DNA of 54,795 nucleotides from an uncultured Acetobacteraceae bacterium (GTDB taxonomy: Bacteria; Pseudomonadota; Alphaproteobacteria; Acetobacterales; Acetobacteraceae), in contig CAIVPZ010000002.1 of assembly GCA_903907955.1 (NCBI GenBank), positions 1 through 54,795 of the forward strand, in the 5' to 3' direction. Shown here piece after piece: positions 42,333 to 50,796 of this stretch (position 1 is its first letter; each line of letters opens with the position of its first letter). A program made the translations under genes and the position numbers. Below the pieces are notes generated by a model, which saw only the letters and a list, made by a program, of their open reading frames with translations, made no database searches and was not told where the DNA came from.

Positions 42333-45300
42333 CCTGCCTGCTTCCACGCTTCGTCGTTGATATCCGACAGAATCGACCCGAGTCGCCCGTCGAACACCTT
42401 GTCGAGCCGGCGGAAGCCGCCGGCAACCTGGAACTGCTCCTCGTCGAGCGCGGTGCGGTCGGCGACGCCGATTTCCGCCACCCGGCGGCCGATCCGCTCC
42501 AGCCACTGGCGCTGCGGCGCGGTCCAGGCCTGGCGGCGCAGGATGCGGGCGACGGCGCGTTCCACCCGTGTGGCCCAGGGCTCCAGCGCGTCGCCGAGCG
42601 CGGCCTGACGCACGAAGCCGATCAGGCTGGCGGCGATGTCCTCGTTACGGGCCTGCCGCCAGGCGGCGCGCAACTGCGCCTCGGAGAAGCCGGCGGCGTC
42701 CAGCGCCAGAGCCAGTTCCTTCAGATCGGCGCGGGTTAGGTCGCGCGGGCGCTGGGTGACGATCTGCAGGGCGGCGAGCTGGTTCGCATTGCCGGCGATG
42801 AAGGCGGTGAACGCAGAGAGATAATCCTCCGGCCGCTCGCCCTGGCCGTAACCGGCGGTGGTGGCGGCGTGCCGGTCGGGGTGGTTGGAGATGACCAGCG
42901 GCAGCGGCCGGCCCCCGTCAGGGTTCCAGTCCAGGATCTGGCCAAGTGCCGGGCGGGCACGTGCCCAGTCCGCCAGTTCGTCGAGCGGCGCCGCGGCGAC
43001 GCGCTGCAACGTCTGCTGCGGCGTCTCGCCGGCGGCCGCGGCGAACCGCTCCGCCGCCTCGCGGCTGAGCCGCGTCACCCGCCGGCGCAGACGCACGAGC
43101 AACTGGTCGCGGATGACCGCCCGGTGCTCCGGGTCGGCCACGCTTGCCAGTTCGCCCATCAGTTGGGTGAAGGTCAGCGCGGGATCGACCACCACCGGCT
43201 TCATGGTGCTGACCGCCTGCAACGCGTCGTAGATGCCCACGGCGTCGAAGATGCGGAACGTCTCCTTGCCGATGTCGTCGCAGCGGCGGGTGGCGCGGCC
43301 CAGCATCTGTTCGAAGAGGATGCGGCTGTTGACCCGGCGGATGAACACCAGATTGACGATGGCGGGCACGTCGATGCCGGTAGTCAGCAGATCGACGGTC
43401 ACCGCCACCTTGGGCAGGTCGTCGTTGCGGAAACGGCGGATCAGCTTGCCCGGCGCATCGACGCTGCCGGTGATTTTGCGCACGGCATCGTCGTCGATGC
43501 TGCCATAGGCGGCGGCGAACGCCTGCTTCATCTGCGCAACCACGATGTCCGCGTGGCCATCGGTGGCGGCGAAGACCAGGGTCTTGCCCGGCAGGGTGGG
43601 GTCGATGTGGCGCGCCAGTTCCTCGGCGACGACGCGGTTGAACTCGGTGGTGATAACCCGGCGGTTGAACGACTCCACCTCGAAGGCGAGGTCGTCAGGG
43701 GCGTTGGACAGGCTGATCGCGCCGGTCTGCAGATCGAACAGCGGCAGTTCGTCGCCGCGGCTGAAGTGAATGCCCTGGCGGGACAGTTCGGTCTCGATAC
43801 GCAGCGGCGGCTCGTGGTCGATCAGCCAGCCGTCGATCACCGCTTCGCGGTAGGAATAGGTGAAGATCGGCTCGCCGAATATCTCGGTCGTGTGCAGGGC
43901 CGGGGTGGCGGTCAGGCCGATCTTGACCGCGTCGAAATGCTCCAGCACGCGACGGTATTTGCTGATGTAGTCGGCCTCGCTGCGGAAGGACAGTTCGGCG
44001 TCGGACATCTCGCGGTCGAGCAGGTAGCCGCGATGGCATTCGTCCACCACGATCAGGTCATACTGATCGACCGGCGGGACGTTCTCCTCGGCGAGCACCC
44101 GTTTCACCAGGCCCTGGATGGTGCAGATATGTACCTTGGTCGCCGGGTCGGGGGCGATGTCGGCCAGTTCCTTGATGCCGAAGATGTCGGCGAAGGCGCG
44201 CGGGCCGACGATGCGGGCGGTCTTGAACTCGCCGGCTGCCTGCTCGCCGAGCGCGGTGCGGTCCACCACGAAACAGACCCGGCGGAACCGCTTGGTGGTG
44301 AGCAGGCGATACAGCATGGCGATCGCCAGCCGGGTCTTGCCGGTGCCGGTCGCCATCGCCAGCAGCATGGCCCGCCTTCCGTCCTCGGCCAGACCGGCTT
44401 CGACCGCCGCGATGGCACGTTGCTGGTAAGTCCGCAGGGGGAAGCCGAAATCGAAGGGCAGATTGGTCAGCTCGGCCTGCGCCTGTACGCGGTCGATGCC
44501 GAGCAGCCCCATCAGCCCGTCCGGCGTCGGCCAGTCAACCAGGGCGCGGCGGAGATGGGTCGGATCGCGGGCATCGCGGAACCAGATGCCGGATTCGGTC
44601 TCGATCTGCTTGAGATAGGCCCGGCCGTTGGTGGCGAACAGGAACGGGACGCGATACGGCGCCTGTTCCGCCGTGCCGGAGGCGGCCGGCCATGGTCCGC
44701 CCGATTGGGCTTCGGTTCCCGGCGCGGCGGTGAAACCCTGAGCGTAACGGCCCGCCTGGTCGATCGCCGCCGCGACGTTCTTGCGCCGGCGCTTGGCTTC
44801 GACCACGCCGACGCAGGTCAGGCCGACGAACAGGGCGTAGTCCGCCGGGCCGCTCGCCGTCGGCCATTCGGCGATGGCCAGGGCGCGGCCCTTCAACGGG
44901 CGCGTGCCGGCCGCATGGCGCAGGGCGCGGCTGTCCGCCTCCCAACCCTGCGCCTTGAGCCGGGCGTCGATGACGTCGCGGGTCGCGGCCTCGTCCAGGT
45001 CGATGCCGCGCGCCGCTTCCTCGGCTGCCTTCTGCAGCAGAGTGAGGGTGGCCGGCGGCTGAACGGACGCGGCGGCTTGCAGGGAAGCCAACTTTTCGGC
45101 CGCGGCGCCATGGGCGGCCTCGGTCTCGGCGGCATAGCGTTCCCAGAAAGCGCGGTCCTCGGCCTCCGCCCGGGCGCGCTGCTCAGCGTCCTGGCGCGCT
45201 GCTTCGGCAGCCTCTGCGGCCGACAGGGTCCTATCAAGCTCGGCCTTCAGCCGGTCGAGTTCCTCGCGCAGCCCCGCGGTCGGGTCGGGCGGGGCGCGGG

Positions 45301-45718
45301 GCGGCTGAAACGGACCCGGCTTGAAGCCGCTACTTACGTAGGTCCGGTGGAACCAGATCGCCAACTGGCGGGCGATCTTCAGGCCCGTCAGCGCGGTGGC
45401 ATGGTCACCCTTGTGCTGGTGCGTGGCTTCATTGCCGATCCGCCGCAGGTCGTGGAAGAGATCGAGCACTTCGCGTGGCGACCCAGCGTCGCGACGCAGT
45501 CGGCCTAGCAGGTCGGCCTGCGGCTCATCGGCCGAGGTGAAGACGCCGGTCCGGGCGGCCACCTGCTGGGCCAGCGCCTCGCCGAACTGGCGCAGCTTCA
45601 TCAGGCTGGTGACCGGGTCCTCGGAAAAGTAGCGCTCGGCAAGCGCTGCCGTTCGCACCAGTAGGGTGTCGGCCGACGCAAGGAAGCCGAAATTGAGGCT
45701 CGAAGCCCAGGGTGACAC
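42329..45718 (-). CDS. hsdR: type I restriction endonuclease/translocase subunit
   Basis: 1129 aa from GTG 45718. An N-terminal DUF4145-like helical domain (SLNFGFLASADTLLV...LRRIGNEATHQHKG) and a long coiled coil (about 150-230) precede the nuclease domain, with YALFVGLTCVGVVEAKRR carrying the ExK. The DEAD translocase follows: ATGTGKTRLAIAML, VVDECHRG, LTATPAL, and lobe 2 LLTTGIDVPAIVNLVF. A TTG at 45757 also opens the frame, but it lies within the predicted -10 box, so 45718 is preferred. First gene of hsdRMS-druHE. Confidence 0.92.
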   Translation of the reverse strand: MSPWASSLNFGFLASADTLLVRTAALAERYFSEDPVTSLMKLRQFGEALAQQVAARTGVFTSADEPQADLLGRLRRDAGSPREVLDLFHDLRRIGNEATHQHKGDHATALTGLKIARQLAIWFHRTYVSSGFKPGPFQPPRAPPDPTAGLREELDRLKAELDRTLSAAEAAEAARQDAEQRARAEAEDRAFWERYAAETEAAHGAAAEKLASLQAAASVQPPATLTLLQKAAEEAARGIDLDEAATRDVIDARLKAQGWEADSRALRHAAGTRPLKGRALAIAEWPTASGPADYALFVGLTCVGVVEAKRRRKNVAAAIDQAGRYAQGFTAAPGTEAQSGGPWPAASGTAEQAPYRVPFLFATNGRAYLKQIETESGIWFRDARDPTHLRRALVDWPTPDGLMGLLGIDRVQAQAELTNLPFDFGFPLRTYQQRAIAAVEAGLAEDGRRAMLLAMATGTGKTRLAIAMLYRLLTTKRFRRVCFVVDRTALGEQAAGEFKTARIVGPRAFADIFGIKELADIAPDPATKVHICTIQGLVKRVLAEENVPPVDQYDLIVVDECHRGYLLDREMSDAELSFRSEADYISKYRRVLEHFDAVKIGLTATPALHTTEIFGEPIFTYSYREAVIDGWLIDHEPPLRIETELSRQGIHFSRGDELPLFDLQTGAISLSNAPDDLAFEVESFNRRVITTEFNRVVAEELARHIDPTLPGKTLVFAATDGHADIVVAQMKQAFAAAYGSIDDDAVRKITGSVDAPGKLIRRFRNDDLPKVAVTVDLLTTGIDVPAIVNLVFIRRVNSRILFEQMLGRATRRCDDIGKETFRIFDAVGIYDALQAVSTMKPVVVDPALTFTQLMGELASVADPEHRAVIRDQLLVRLRRRVTRLSREAAERFAAAAGETPQQTLQRVAAAPLDELADWARARPALGQILDWNPDGGRPLPLVISNHPDRHAATTAGYGQGERPEDYLSAFTAFIAGNANQLAALQIVTQRPRDLTRADLKELALALDAAGFSEAQLRAAWRQARNEDIAASLIGFVRQAALGDALEPWATRVERAVARILRRQAWTAPQRQWLERIGRRVAEIGVADRTALDEEQFQVAGGFRRLDKVFDGRLGSILSDINDEAWKQAG

Positions 45719-45756
45719 GGCCGAGCGCTGCCTTCCGGCTGTGATTGAGCGAAACA

Positions 45757-45786
45757 ATTATGGGCGCAATGATCCCGGGCAATCAA
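45757..45786 (-). promoter_or_regulatory. predicted sigma70-type promoter of the hsdRMS-druHE operon
   Basis: Minus strand: TTGATT (45781-45786), an 18-bp spacer, then CATAAT (45757-45762). Transcription would begin near 45750, leaving a ~30-nt leader with GGAAGG before the hsdR GTG at 45718. Confidence 0.5.
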
Positions 45787-45951
45787 GCGACTCCGCTGAA
45801 CCCACGCCAATCAACTGATTATCAAAACTTTCTTGCCTCTACCGGGTGAAAATAAGACGCCGATCGGCACGCCCAGGTTAGCGAAATCCAGAAGGAGATC
45901 AAACGCTTGCTGCGGAGATGTGTGGGATCGGTGTTGGACGCCAATCCACAG

Positions 45952-46956
45952 TCATAGCCCGACTTTGCCAGCCGGACTTGTGTGGCTGAGCCTGGCCCGC
46001 CGGACGTAGCTGCGCATGGTGGTCAGGCTGCGATGCCTTGTATGACCCATGATCTCCTCGTCCGGCACGCCGTTGCGGTAGGCGGTCGTCACGAAGCCGG
46101 CCCGCAGGCCATGCGGGCTGACCGGCTCGGCCAACGTTCCCTTCAACCCGGCCTCGGCGGCGCGCTTCAACAAGATCTGGCGCACGGCGTCGGTGCTCAG
46201 CCGGGTCGTCTCGACGTGGCCGCCGCGGTTGACCTTGCGGAAGAGGGGGCCAGCGGTGATTTCGGCCGCTGTCAGCCAAGCCTGCAACGCTGTCACCGGG
46301 CAGGTTTCCTCGGCCCGGCCTCGCGGGATGTTGATCTCGGCGCCTTTGGCATCCGCGTCGGTCTTGGAGCGCTCGATCAGCAGGGTGAGGCCTTCGCCCG
46401 TCCAGGTCACATGCGCCGTGTCCAGTCCCACCAGCTCCGAGCGGCGCAAGGCGCCGGCGAAGCCGATCAGGAACAGCGCCCGGTCGCGCGCGCCGGCAAG
46501 GGTAGTGCCGCAGGCCCGGCTCAGCTTCCTGATCTCGGCCGTGGTCAAAGCCGCCGCGCGCCGGGCGGGAGCGCCGTGCTTGCGGCCGATGCCCCGGAGC
46601 GTCTCGCGGATCGCCGGGTGCTTGGTGTCGAGCGGGTGGCCGGCAACGCCGCAGGCGCGCGCGATGGCGGCGACCCGGCGGCGCAGGGTCGGCATGGCGT
46701 AGCCTTCGCCGGCGGCGGCCAGATAGGCGCCGACGATTTCCGGCGTGGCCGGCATCGCCTGGAAGCCGTGCTTGCCGCACCAGGCCTCGAAGTTGGCCAG
46801 GTCGGCCGCATAGGCCCGCAGCGTTGCCGAGGAATCGGCAGCGTCCTGGTACGCCTGGGACTTCGCCAGCGCCATGGCGGCGCGGGCGGTCGGTGGCTTG
46901 GCACCTTGCAGGCGGGCCATTTGCCGCTTGCGGGCTTCGGTGAACGAACCGGGCAT
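45952..46956 (-). CDS. tyrosine recombinase/integrase
   Basis: 334 aa. N-terminal SAM-like core-binding domain (TLRAYAADLANFEAWCGKHGF) and C-terminal catalytic domain: Arg in FAGALRRSELVGL, HxxR in SPHGLRAGF, His in GHTRHRSL and the Tyr nucleophile in TTMRSYVRRA. Start ATG 46956 with AGAGG upstream; the longer frame to 47262 is antisense to vapB. It stands at the edge of the defence island and may move it. Divergent from vapBC across a shared operator. A decayed piece of a second copy lies at 50.8 kb. Confidence 0.92.
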   Translation of the reverse strand: MPGSFTEARKRQMARLQGAKPPTARAAMALAKSQAYQDAADSSATLRAYAADLANFEAWCGKHGFQAMPATPEIVGAYLAAAGEGYAMPTLRRRVAAIARACGVAGHPLDTKHPAIRETLRGIGRKHGAPARRAAALTTAEIRKLSRACGTTLAGARDRALFLIGFAGALRRSELVGLDTAHVTWTGEGLTLLIERSKTDADAKGAEINIPRGRAEETCPVTALQAWLTAAEITAGPLFRKVNRGGHVETTRLSTDAVRQILLKRAAEAGLKGTLAEPVSPHGLRAGFVTTAYRNGVPDEEIMGHTRHRSLTTMRSYVRRARLSHTSPAGKVGL

Positions 46957-46994
46957 GGGGGCCTCTTTGAACGGTCTCGGCTTGACCGGCGGCC

Positions 46995-47032
46995 GCAAAG
47001 GATATACGTTGTTAACCATGTATATCCTTTGC
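46995..47032. promoter_or_regulatory. VapBC operator between vapB and the integrase
   Basis: Perfect 13-bp inverted arms GCAAAGGATATAC (46995-47007) and GTATATCCTTTGC (47020-47032) with a 12-bp spacer. The site lies 9 bp before the vapB start and 38 bp before the divergent integrase start. VapB-type antitoxins bind such palindromes for autorepression; here the integrase promoter could be covered too. Confidence 0.75.
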
Positions 47033-47041
47033 GGGGGTGCC

Positions 47042-47272
47042 ATGCAAGTCGCGAAATGGGGCAACAGCCTGGCGATCCGCCTTCCTGCGGCGGTGGTCGA
47101 GGCGCTGCAACTGAAAGAAGGCGACGACATCGAAGTGCATGTCGCGGACGCCGGCTCATGGGGCGTGGCCCGTAAACCCAGTCGCGAGCAACTGCTCGAG
47201 CGCCTGCGCGCCTTCCGCGGCAAACTCCCGGCCGACTTCCGGTTCGGCCGGGATGAGGCCAATGCCCGATAG
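47042..47272 (+). CDS. vapB: VapB antitoxin, AbrB fold
   Basis: 76 aa. AbrB/MazE swapped-hairpin domain at the N-terminus (MQVAKWGNSLAIRLPAAVVEALQLKEGDDI) and a toxin-binding tail (LLERLRAFRGKLPADFRFGRDEA). The GKLPADFRFGR-type ending is common in VapB partners of PIN toxins. Its stop lies 11 bp inside vapC. It is expected to neutralise VapC and repress at the palindrome just upstream. Confidence 0.92.
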   Translation: MQVAKWGNSLAIRLPAAVVEALQLKEGDDIEVHVADAGSWGVARKPSREQLLERLRAFRGKLPADFRFGRDEANAR

Positions 47273-47663
47273 TTTTCTCGACACCAATGTTCTTGTGTAT
47301 CTCGCCTCGGCGGACACCGGAAAGGCTGAGCGTGCCGAGCAGCTGATTGCAGCCGGTGGCGTGATCAGCGTGCAGGTGCTGAATGAACTGACGAATGTGG
47401 GCCGGCGGACGATGCGGCTTTCCTGGGCAGAAATGCACGATTTCCTGGCGCTGGTTCGCGCTTTCCTCTCGGTCGAGCCGATCACCGTCGAGACGAACGA
47501 GACCGGCCTGGCGCTGGCCGAGCGCTACGGACTTTCGGTCTATGATGCCATGATCGTCGCTTCGGCGGTCCTGTCCGGTTGCACGACGCTCTGGTCGGAG
47601 GACATGCAGCACGGCGTGGTGATCGATGGTGTCCGGATCATGAACCCGTTCAAAGCGGCTTGA
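47262..47663 (+). CDS. vapC: VapC toxin, PIN-domain ribonuclease
   Basis: 133 aa. PIN-domain acidic residues are in place: Asp7 (FLDTNVLVY), Glu42 (VLNELTNV), Asp in LSVYDAMIVASA and Asp in LWSEDMQHG. VapC toxins cleave tRNA or rRNA when VapB is lost. Start ATG 47262 overlaps the vapB end by 11 bp. It probably stabilises the element or island next to the integrase. Confidence 0.93.
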   Translation: MPDSFLDTNVLVYLASADTGKAERAEQLIAAGGVISVQVLNELTNVGRRTMRLSWAEMHDFLALVRAFLSVEPITVETNETGLALAERYGLSVYDAMIVASAVLSGCTTLWSEDMQHGVVIDGVRIMNPFKAA

Positions 47664-47744
47664 GGCCGCATCTCGCGCAGTTAATACGCGATAATGCTCC
47701 TTCCCGCTTGTTATTTCCAGATGGAGCCGCGCTTTGCCAAGCCA

Positions 47745-48275
47745 GTTGTCGGCTTACGCTTAATTCGTTCAGCAGCACCGTTAAAGCGTTCAGCAGCGCC
47801 GGTTGACTCGTTTATTCGTTCAGCGGCTGAAGCATTTAATGGTGCATAGGCCCCGGAGCATCCGTTCCCGTCGGGATGCCGCGCGCTTTGTCCTCGTCCT
47901 TGTCGATCAAGCACGTGAAGCGCCGATCGCGCAGCATGCGCTCCTGACAGCGTTCTCGCTCGGTCCCGTCCGAGCCTGAATCGGCCTTGCGCACAACTGC
48001 AAGGTTGCGGCGGCCCTGCTGAACGAATTATCGAGTCACCGAGGCCGTCGTCAACCTTGCTGAACGATTTAGCCAGTCACGCAAGACATTGATCAGGCTG
48101 AAAACCCGCTGAACGGTTTAGCGGTACGCCGACAGCAGGTCCTGTTATCGGCATACGTTTAGTTCGTTCAGCAGCGCCGCCGGATGGCACGGTTAATCGC
48201 TCAGCGGCTGAAGTATTTAACGGTGCATAGGGCTTGGGGCATCCGTTCTCGTCCGCGACGCCGCGCGCTTTGTCC
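47745..48275. repeat. iteron-like repeats GCTGAACGAnTTA within a duplicated block
   Basis: At least eight copies of a 13-16 bp motif in both orientations: 47760-47775, 47781-47796, 47811-47826 (as TTAATTCGTTCAGCAG type), 48018-48030, 48059-48071, 48108-48120 (as GCTGAACGAATTA type), 48158-48174 and 48193-48207, plus two weaker GCTGAAG(C/T)ATTTAA copies at 47826-47839 and 48207-48220. The array is framed by diverged ~130-150 bp direct repeats (47745-47893 and 48144-48275). No gene is supported in 47664-48290. Possible uses are a plasmid origin, a partition site or recombination sites. Confidence 0.65.
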
Positions 48276-48290
48276 CGCGCCGCGTCGATG

Positions 48291-48857
48291 TCAGCGCATC
48301 GGCACGACTTCGATGGCGAACGCTTCCTGATAGACGATGTCCACCTGATCGCCCACGCGCAAGCCGCGCACGAACTGCTGCACCTCCGGGTTCTTCGGGA
48401 TGACCGTGCGGACGATGTTGGCCGGCCCGACGAAGCTGACGCTGCCAGTGGCTGGATTGAGGGCCGTGATGGTCACCCGTCCCCGGCGCACACGAGTGAC
48501 CTCCCCGCCGGGGAGTGCGGCCGTCTCGTTGCGTTCGACGGTCGCACTGTCCATCGGTTGGGGCGCGGACGAGAACGGCCGGGCCATTTGGGCGGCGAGC
48601 GCCTGATAGTAGGTCACGACGACGCGGTCGCCGGAATGGATTTCGTTGAGGCGCTGCACGTGCGGGCTGACGATCATTGTCACCAGCGCGCCGGACTGAG
48701 CGCCGGCGTTGCCGCGCAACAGGACTTCGCGGGCGACCGGATCAATGGTCTCGACGACCGCCTCAATCGTGGTGGTCTGCTCGGTGTCGACCGATTGGCA
48801 GGACGCGAGCAGCGGCAGCGCCAGCACGCCCAGCAGTGTCGAACGGCGGTTCATCAT
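48291..48857 (-). CDS. lipoprotein, hypothetical
   Basis: 188 aa with a lipoprotein signal (LLGVLALPLLASC, Cys20) and so a lipid-anchored periplasmic fate. The mature part is beta-rich with repeated Val/Ile strands (ETTTIEAVVETIDPVAREVLL, DRVVVTYYQAL, GDQVDIVYQEAFAIEV), suggesting OB-like or beta-barrel-type repeats. No specific family recognised. It stands alone. Confidence 0.75.
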   Translation of the reverse strand: MMNRRSTLLGVLALPLLASCQSVDTEQTTTIEAVVETIDPVAREVLLRGNAGAQSGALVTMIVSPHVQRLNEIHSGDRVVVTYYQALAAQMARPFSSAPQPMDSATVERNETAALPGGEVTRVRRGRVTITALNPATGSVSFVGPANIVRTVIPKNPEVQQFVRGLRVGDQVDIVYQEAFAIEVVPMR

Positions 48858-48979
48858 CGCGTATCCAGTATTTTTGCGGATGGGAAACTTGCATGCTGGG
48901 CGGCCAGTTTGTCAATCGCTGCCTATTGACCCGGTCTGGGTACGGATGCCTCGAAGATTCGGCCACAGATCCACTCTGT

Positions 48980-49113
48980 GACCGTCCATTTCCTGGGGGG
49001 AGAACAAAGCCTGCACTCCCCCCACGACCCCAGTCATCCGCGATTCCCTTGGTCGCGCCTGCCTGGCTTGTCGGAAGGACCGGCCAGGGTACCCCCCAGG
49101 AAAATGGACGGTC
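48980..49113. mobile_element. MITE-like element or pair of IS ends
   Basis: Inverted terminal sequences GACCGTCCATTTCCTGGGGGG (48980-49000) and its complement at 49092-49113 (one extra T) bound a 134-bp non-coding stretch. The size and inverted ends fit a MITE or IS-end remnants. No clear target-site duplication was seen. Confidence 0.55.
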
Positions 49114-49223
49114 TCAACATCGGATGCCGGGACGGCTTGGCGCAGGTGTTCGCTCCCCGCACGACGCTGGCCCAGAAAAAGCTGGTCTTCCGCACCATAA
49201 AGACCGACGCCACCGCGGCGCAT

Positions 49224-49316
49224 TCCGGGGTAGCCCGCGCCGACAACGTGGCCGAAACCAGCGCACTGCGTCTCGATCTGCTGCGCAATATCCAACGCAT
49301 GAACGCATACCTGGTG
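49224..49316 (+). pseudogene. fragment like the C-terminal PhoU region of a Na/Pi cotransporter
   Basis: About 31 codons read AETSALRLDLLRNIQRMNAYL, matching the ETSxLxLDxLRxxxRxN signature near the end of YjbB-type Na/phosphate cotransporters. No transporter part is present. A short relic, apparently disrupted by the neighbouring IS debris. Confidence 0.4.
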
Positions 49317-49344
49317 TTGCCGCCGCCAACCTCTGTGCTGAGAG

Positions 49345-49470
49345 GTGGCGGGCGTCTTCCCCGGCACCCCAAGCCGCGCCTCCAACTCAGCCACCCGCGC
49401 CATCACCGCTTGGCCCGTGAGCACAGCGCCAGGATCAGCGCGTCTTTCTCGTCATGCGACAGGCAACTGA
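49345..49470 (-). pseudogene. IS66-type transposase N-terminal fragment, frameshifted
   Basis: On the minus strand one frame reads LSHDEKDALILAL and the next reads MARVAELEARLGVPGKTPATS. Together these match the opening of IS66-type TnpC proteins. A frameshift separates them and the rest of the transposase is gone. Confidence 0.55.
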
Positions 49471-49573
49471 GGACGGGAGCCTGGGTCACAGCTTGAATCG
49501 CGCCGACCGTGGTCACGTCAACCGGCCTTCCAAGCCGCAACCCATGCACGCGCCAATCGGGAGGGATGAGCAG

Positions 49574-49762
49574 CTACCAGCGTCGTACCGTGCGCCGCGC
49601 CACGCCAGCGGCGCTGGCGGGTGTAGCTGGATGGCCGATGAGGGCCTCAGCGGTTGACATCCAGGAACCCTGAAGCCCCTGAAGCACATACGATACCGGT
49701 TTCGCTTCCAGGAAGAAGCCGAATGCCAGCACGATGAGGGCGAGTTTCAGAACTCTCGACAT
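49574..49762 (-). CDS. small exported protein, companion of DUF2092 protein
   Basis: 62 aa with an N-terminal hydrophobic segment (VLKLALIVLAFGFFLEA) and a C-terminus TPASAAGVARRTVRRW of the kind found in short proteins encoded beside DUF2092 genes. ATG 49762 with AAAGGGAAG upstream, just after the DUF2092 stop; a GTG at 49774 overlapping that stop is the alternative. Function unknown, probably periplasmic or membrane-tethered. Confidence 0.6.
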   Translation of the reverse strand: MSRVLKLALIVLAFGFFLEAKPVSYVLQGLQGSWMSTAEALIGHPATPASAAGVARRTVRRW

Positions 49763-49770
49763 GGTTGGAC

Positions 49771-50559
49771 TCACTTCCCTTTGATAGTCATGTCGCCAAT
49801 TGCGTTGACACTGACCGAGCTCGGATCGAGCTTATGTGCGCCGAGCGGCGGCGCAAAAGTGAAACGCGCGGCGTTGATATCCGGAGCCGTGTTCCAGTTT
49901 CTCATCTGTAACGTGTACTGCGGCGCGCCACTGATCGACTTGGTCGTTATCACGTATCTCAGTGGCAGCGGCTTGTCCCCTGCCGTCACCCACAGCTGCC
50001 AGTCCACGTCCGCTCCGCGGAAGGCGAGCTGGTGCACTTCGACGCCGTCGATGTAGGTCATTCCGATATGGGCGCCGCTGGCCATGTCCGCCGTTGAGCT
50101 GTCCAGCGGCTTCGGCTCAAGCAGATCGGCGCCCGGCGCATCGAATCCAAGCTTATGCAGGTCAACGATCGCCGCGCTGATGTTGGGCGCGTCGAATTGC
50201 AGATACGCGTCGGGCTTCTCGGCGAATAGGGTGAGGGTCTTACCGTCCAGGACCATTTCGGCCGTGCCGGTCGCACCCTTGCGGATGGCAAATAGCTTGT
50301 TCGGGCGCTGAACAGTGATTTCGCCCGAGTGGAGAAACTGAAGTTTCTGGCCCTCAGCGGTGACGACCTCGTCGACGGCGACATATTCGACCGAGAACTC
50401 CTTCAAGCCGCCCAGATAGTTCGACATGGAGGAAAGGACGCTTTGCGCGTCGGGATCGACAGCATTCTGCGCGCCCGCAGTCAAAGTCGGCGCAATAACA
50501 CACACAACGACCAAGGCGACGACAAGACCCGCTTTAGTTACGTGGGACCAAATTTTCAT
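49771..50559 (-). CDS. DUF2092 periplasmic protein
   Basis: 262 aa. Signal peptide at residues about 8-29 (AGLVVALVVVCVIAPTLTAGA). The mature part has DUF2092 features: SMSNYLGGLKEFSVEYVAVDEVV, RPNKLFAIRKG, VDWQLWVTAGDKPLPLRYVI. The fold is LolA/LppX-like, suggesting binding of a hydrophobic ligand. ATG 50559 with GGAG upstream. It forms a pair with the 62-aa gene and neighbours DUF1254 genes, as in other Alphaproteobacteria. Confidence 0.82.
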   Translation of the reverse strand: MKIWSHVTKAGLVVALVVVCVIAPTLTAGAQNAVDPDAQSVLSSMSNYLGGLKEFSVEYVAVDEVVTAEGQKLQFLHSGEITVQRPNKLFAIRKGATGTAEMVLDGKTLTLFAEKPDAYLQFDAPNISAAIVDLHKLGFDAPGADLLEPKPLDSSTADMASGAHIGMTYIDGVEVHQLAFRGADVDWQLWVTAGDKPLPLRYVITTKSISGAPQYTLQMRNWNTAPDINAARFTFAPPLGAHKLDPSSVSVNAIGDMTIKGK

Positions 50560-50732
50560 GACTTTTTCTCCCTTCGTCCTGTGCTGGTCGCGAATTAAGA
50601 CGGAAGATGCGACGATCACATTCGCATTCTCACGACCGCGCCATACAGCCGTTTGACGCATGCTAAAGCACTATTTTGGCGCTGGCTATGCTCCACGTGA
50701 TGGCAAGGTGCCGAGGTTATCGCCGGGGCGGC

Positions 50733-50796
50733 GAGGCCCGCGCCTCGATGCCGGCATCGTGATCGTGATCGCGATCACCTCGACCGCGCGGGCCTC
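50733..50796. repeat. cluster of nested palindromes
   Basis: Perfect 11-bp arms GAGGCCCGCGC / GCGCGGGCCTC (50733-50743, 50786-50796) enclose two perfect 14-bp palindromes, CGATGCCGGCATCG (about 50746-50759) and GTGATCGCGATCAC (about 50765-50778). It abuts the integrase remnant and lies in a 525-bp gap (50560-51084) with no gene. It may be a recombination site or multi-operator region. Confidence 0.6.

Noticed and set aside
42869-45508. 879-codon plus-strand open frame
   Set aside because: Antisense to hsdR; the hsdR frame has all helicase and nuclease motifs.
45718-45757. TTG 45757 as hsdR start
   Set aside because: It falls inside the predicted -10 box; GTG 45718 has a purine-rich site upstream and gives the expected family N-terminus.
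47745-48275. integron attC sites near the tyrosine recombinase
   Set aside because: The recombinase lacks an obvious IntI-specific insert and the repeats lack the RYYYAAC/GTTRRRY core layout with cassettes.
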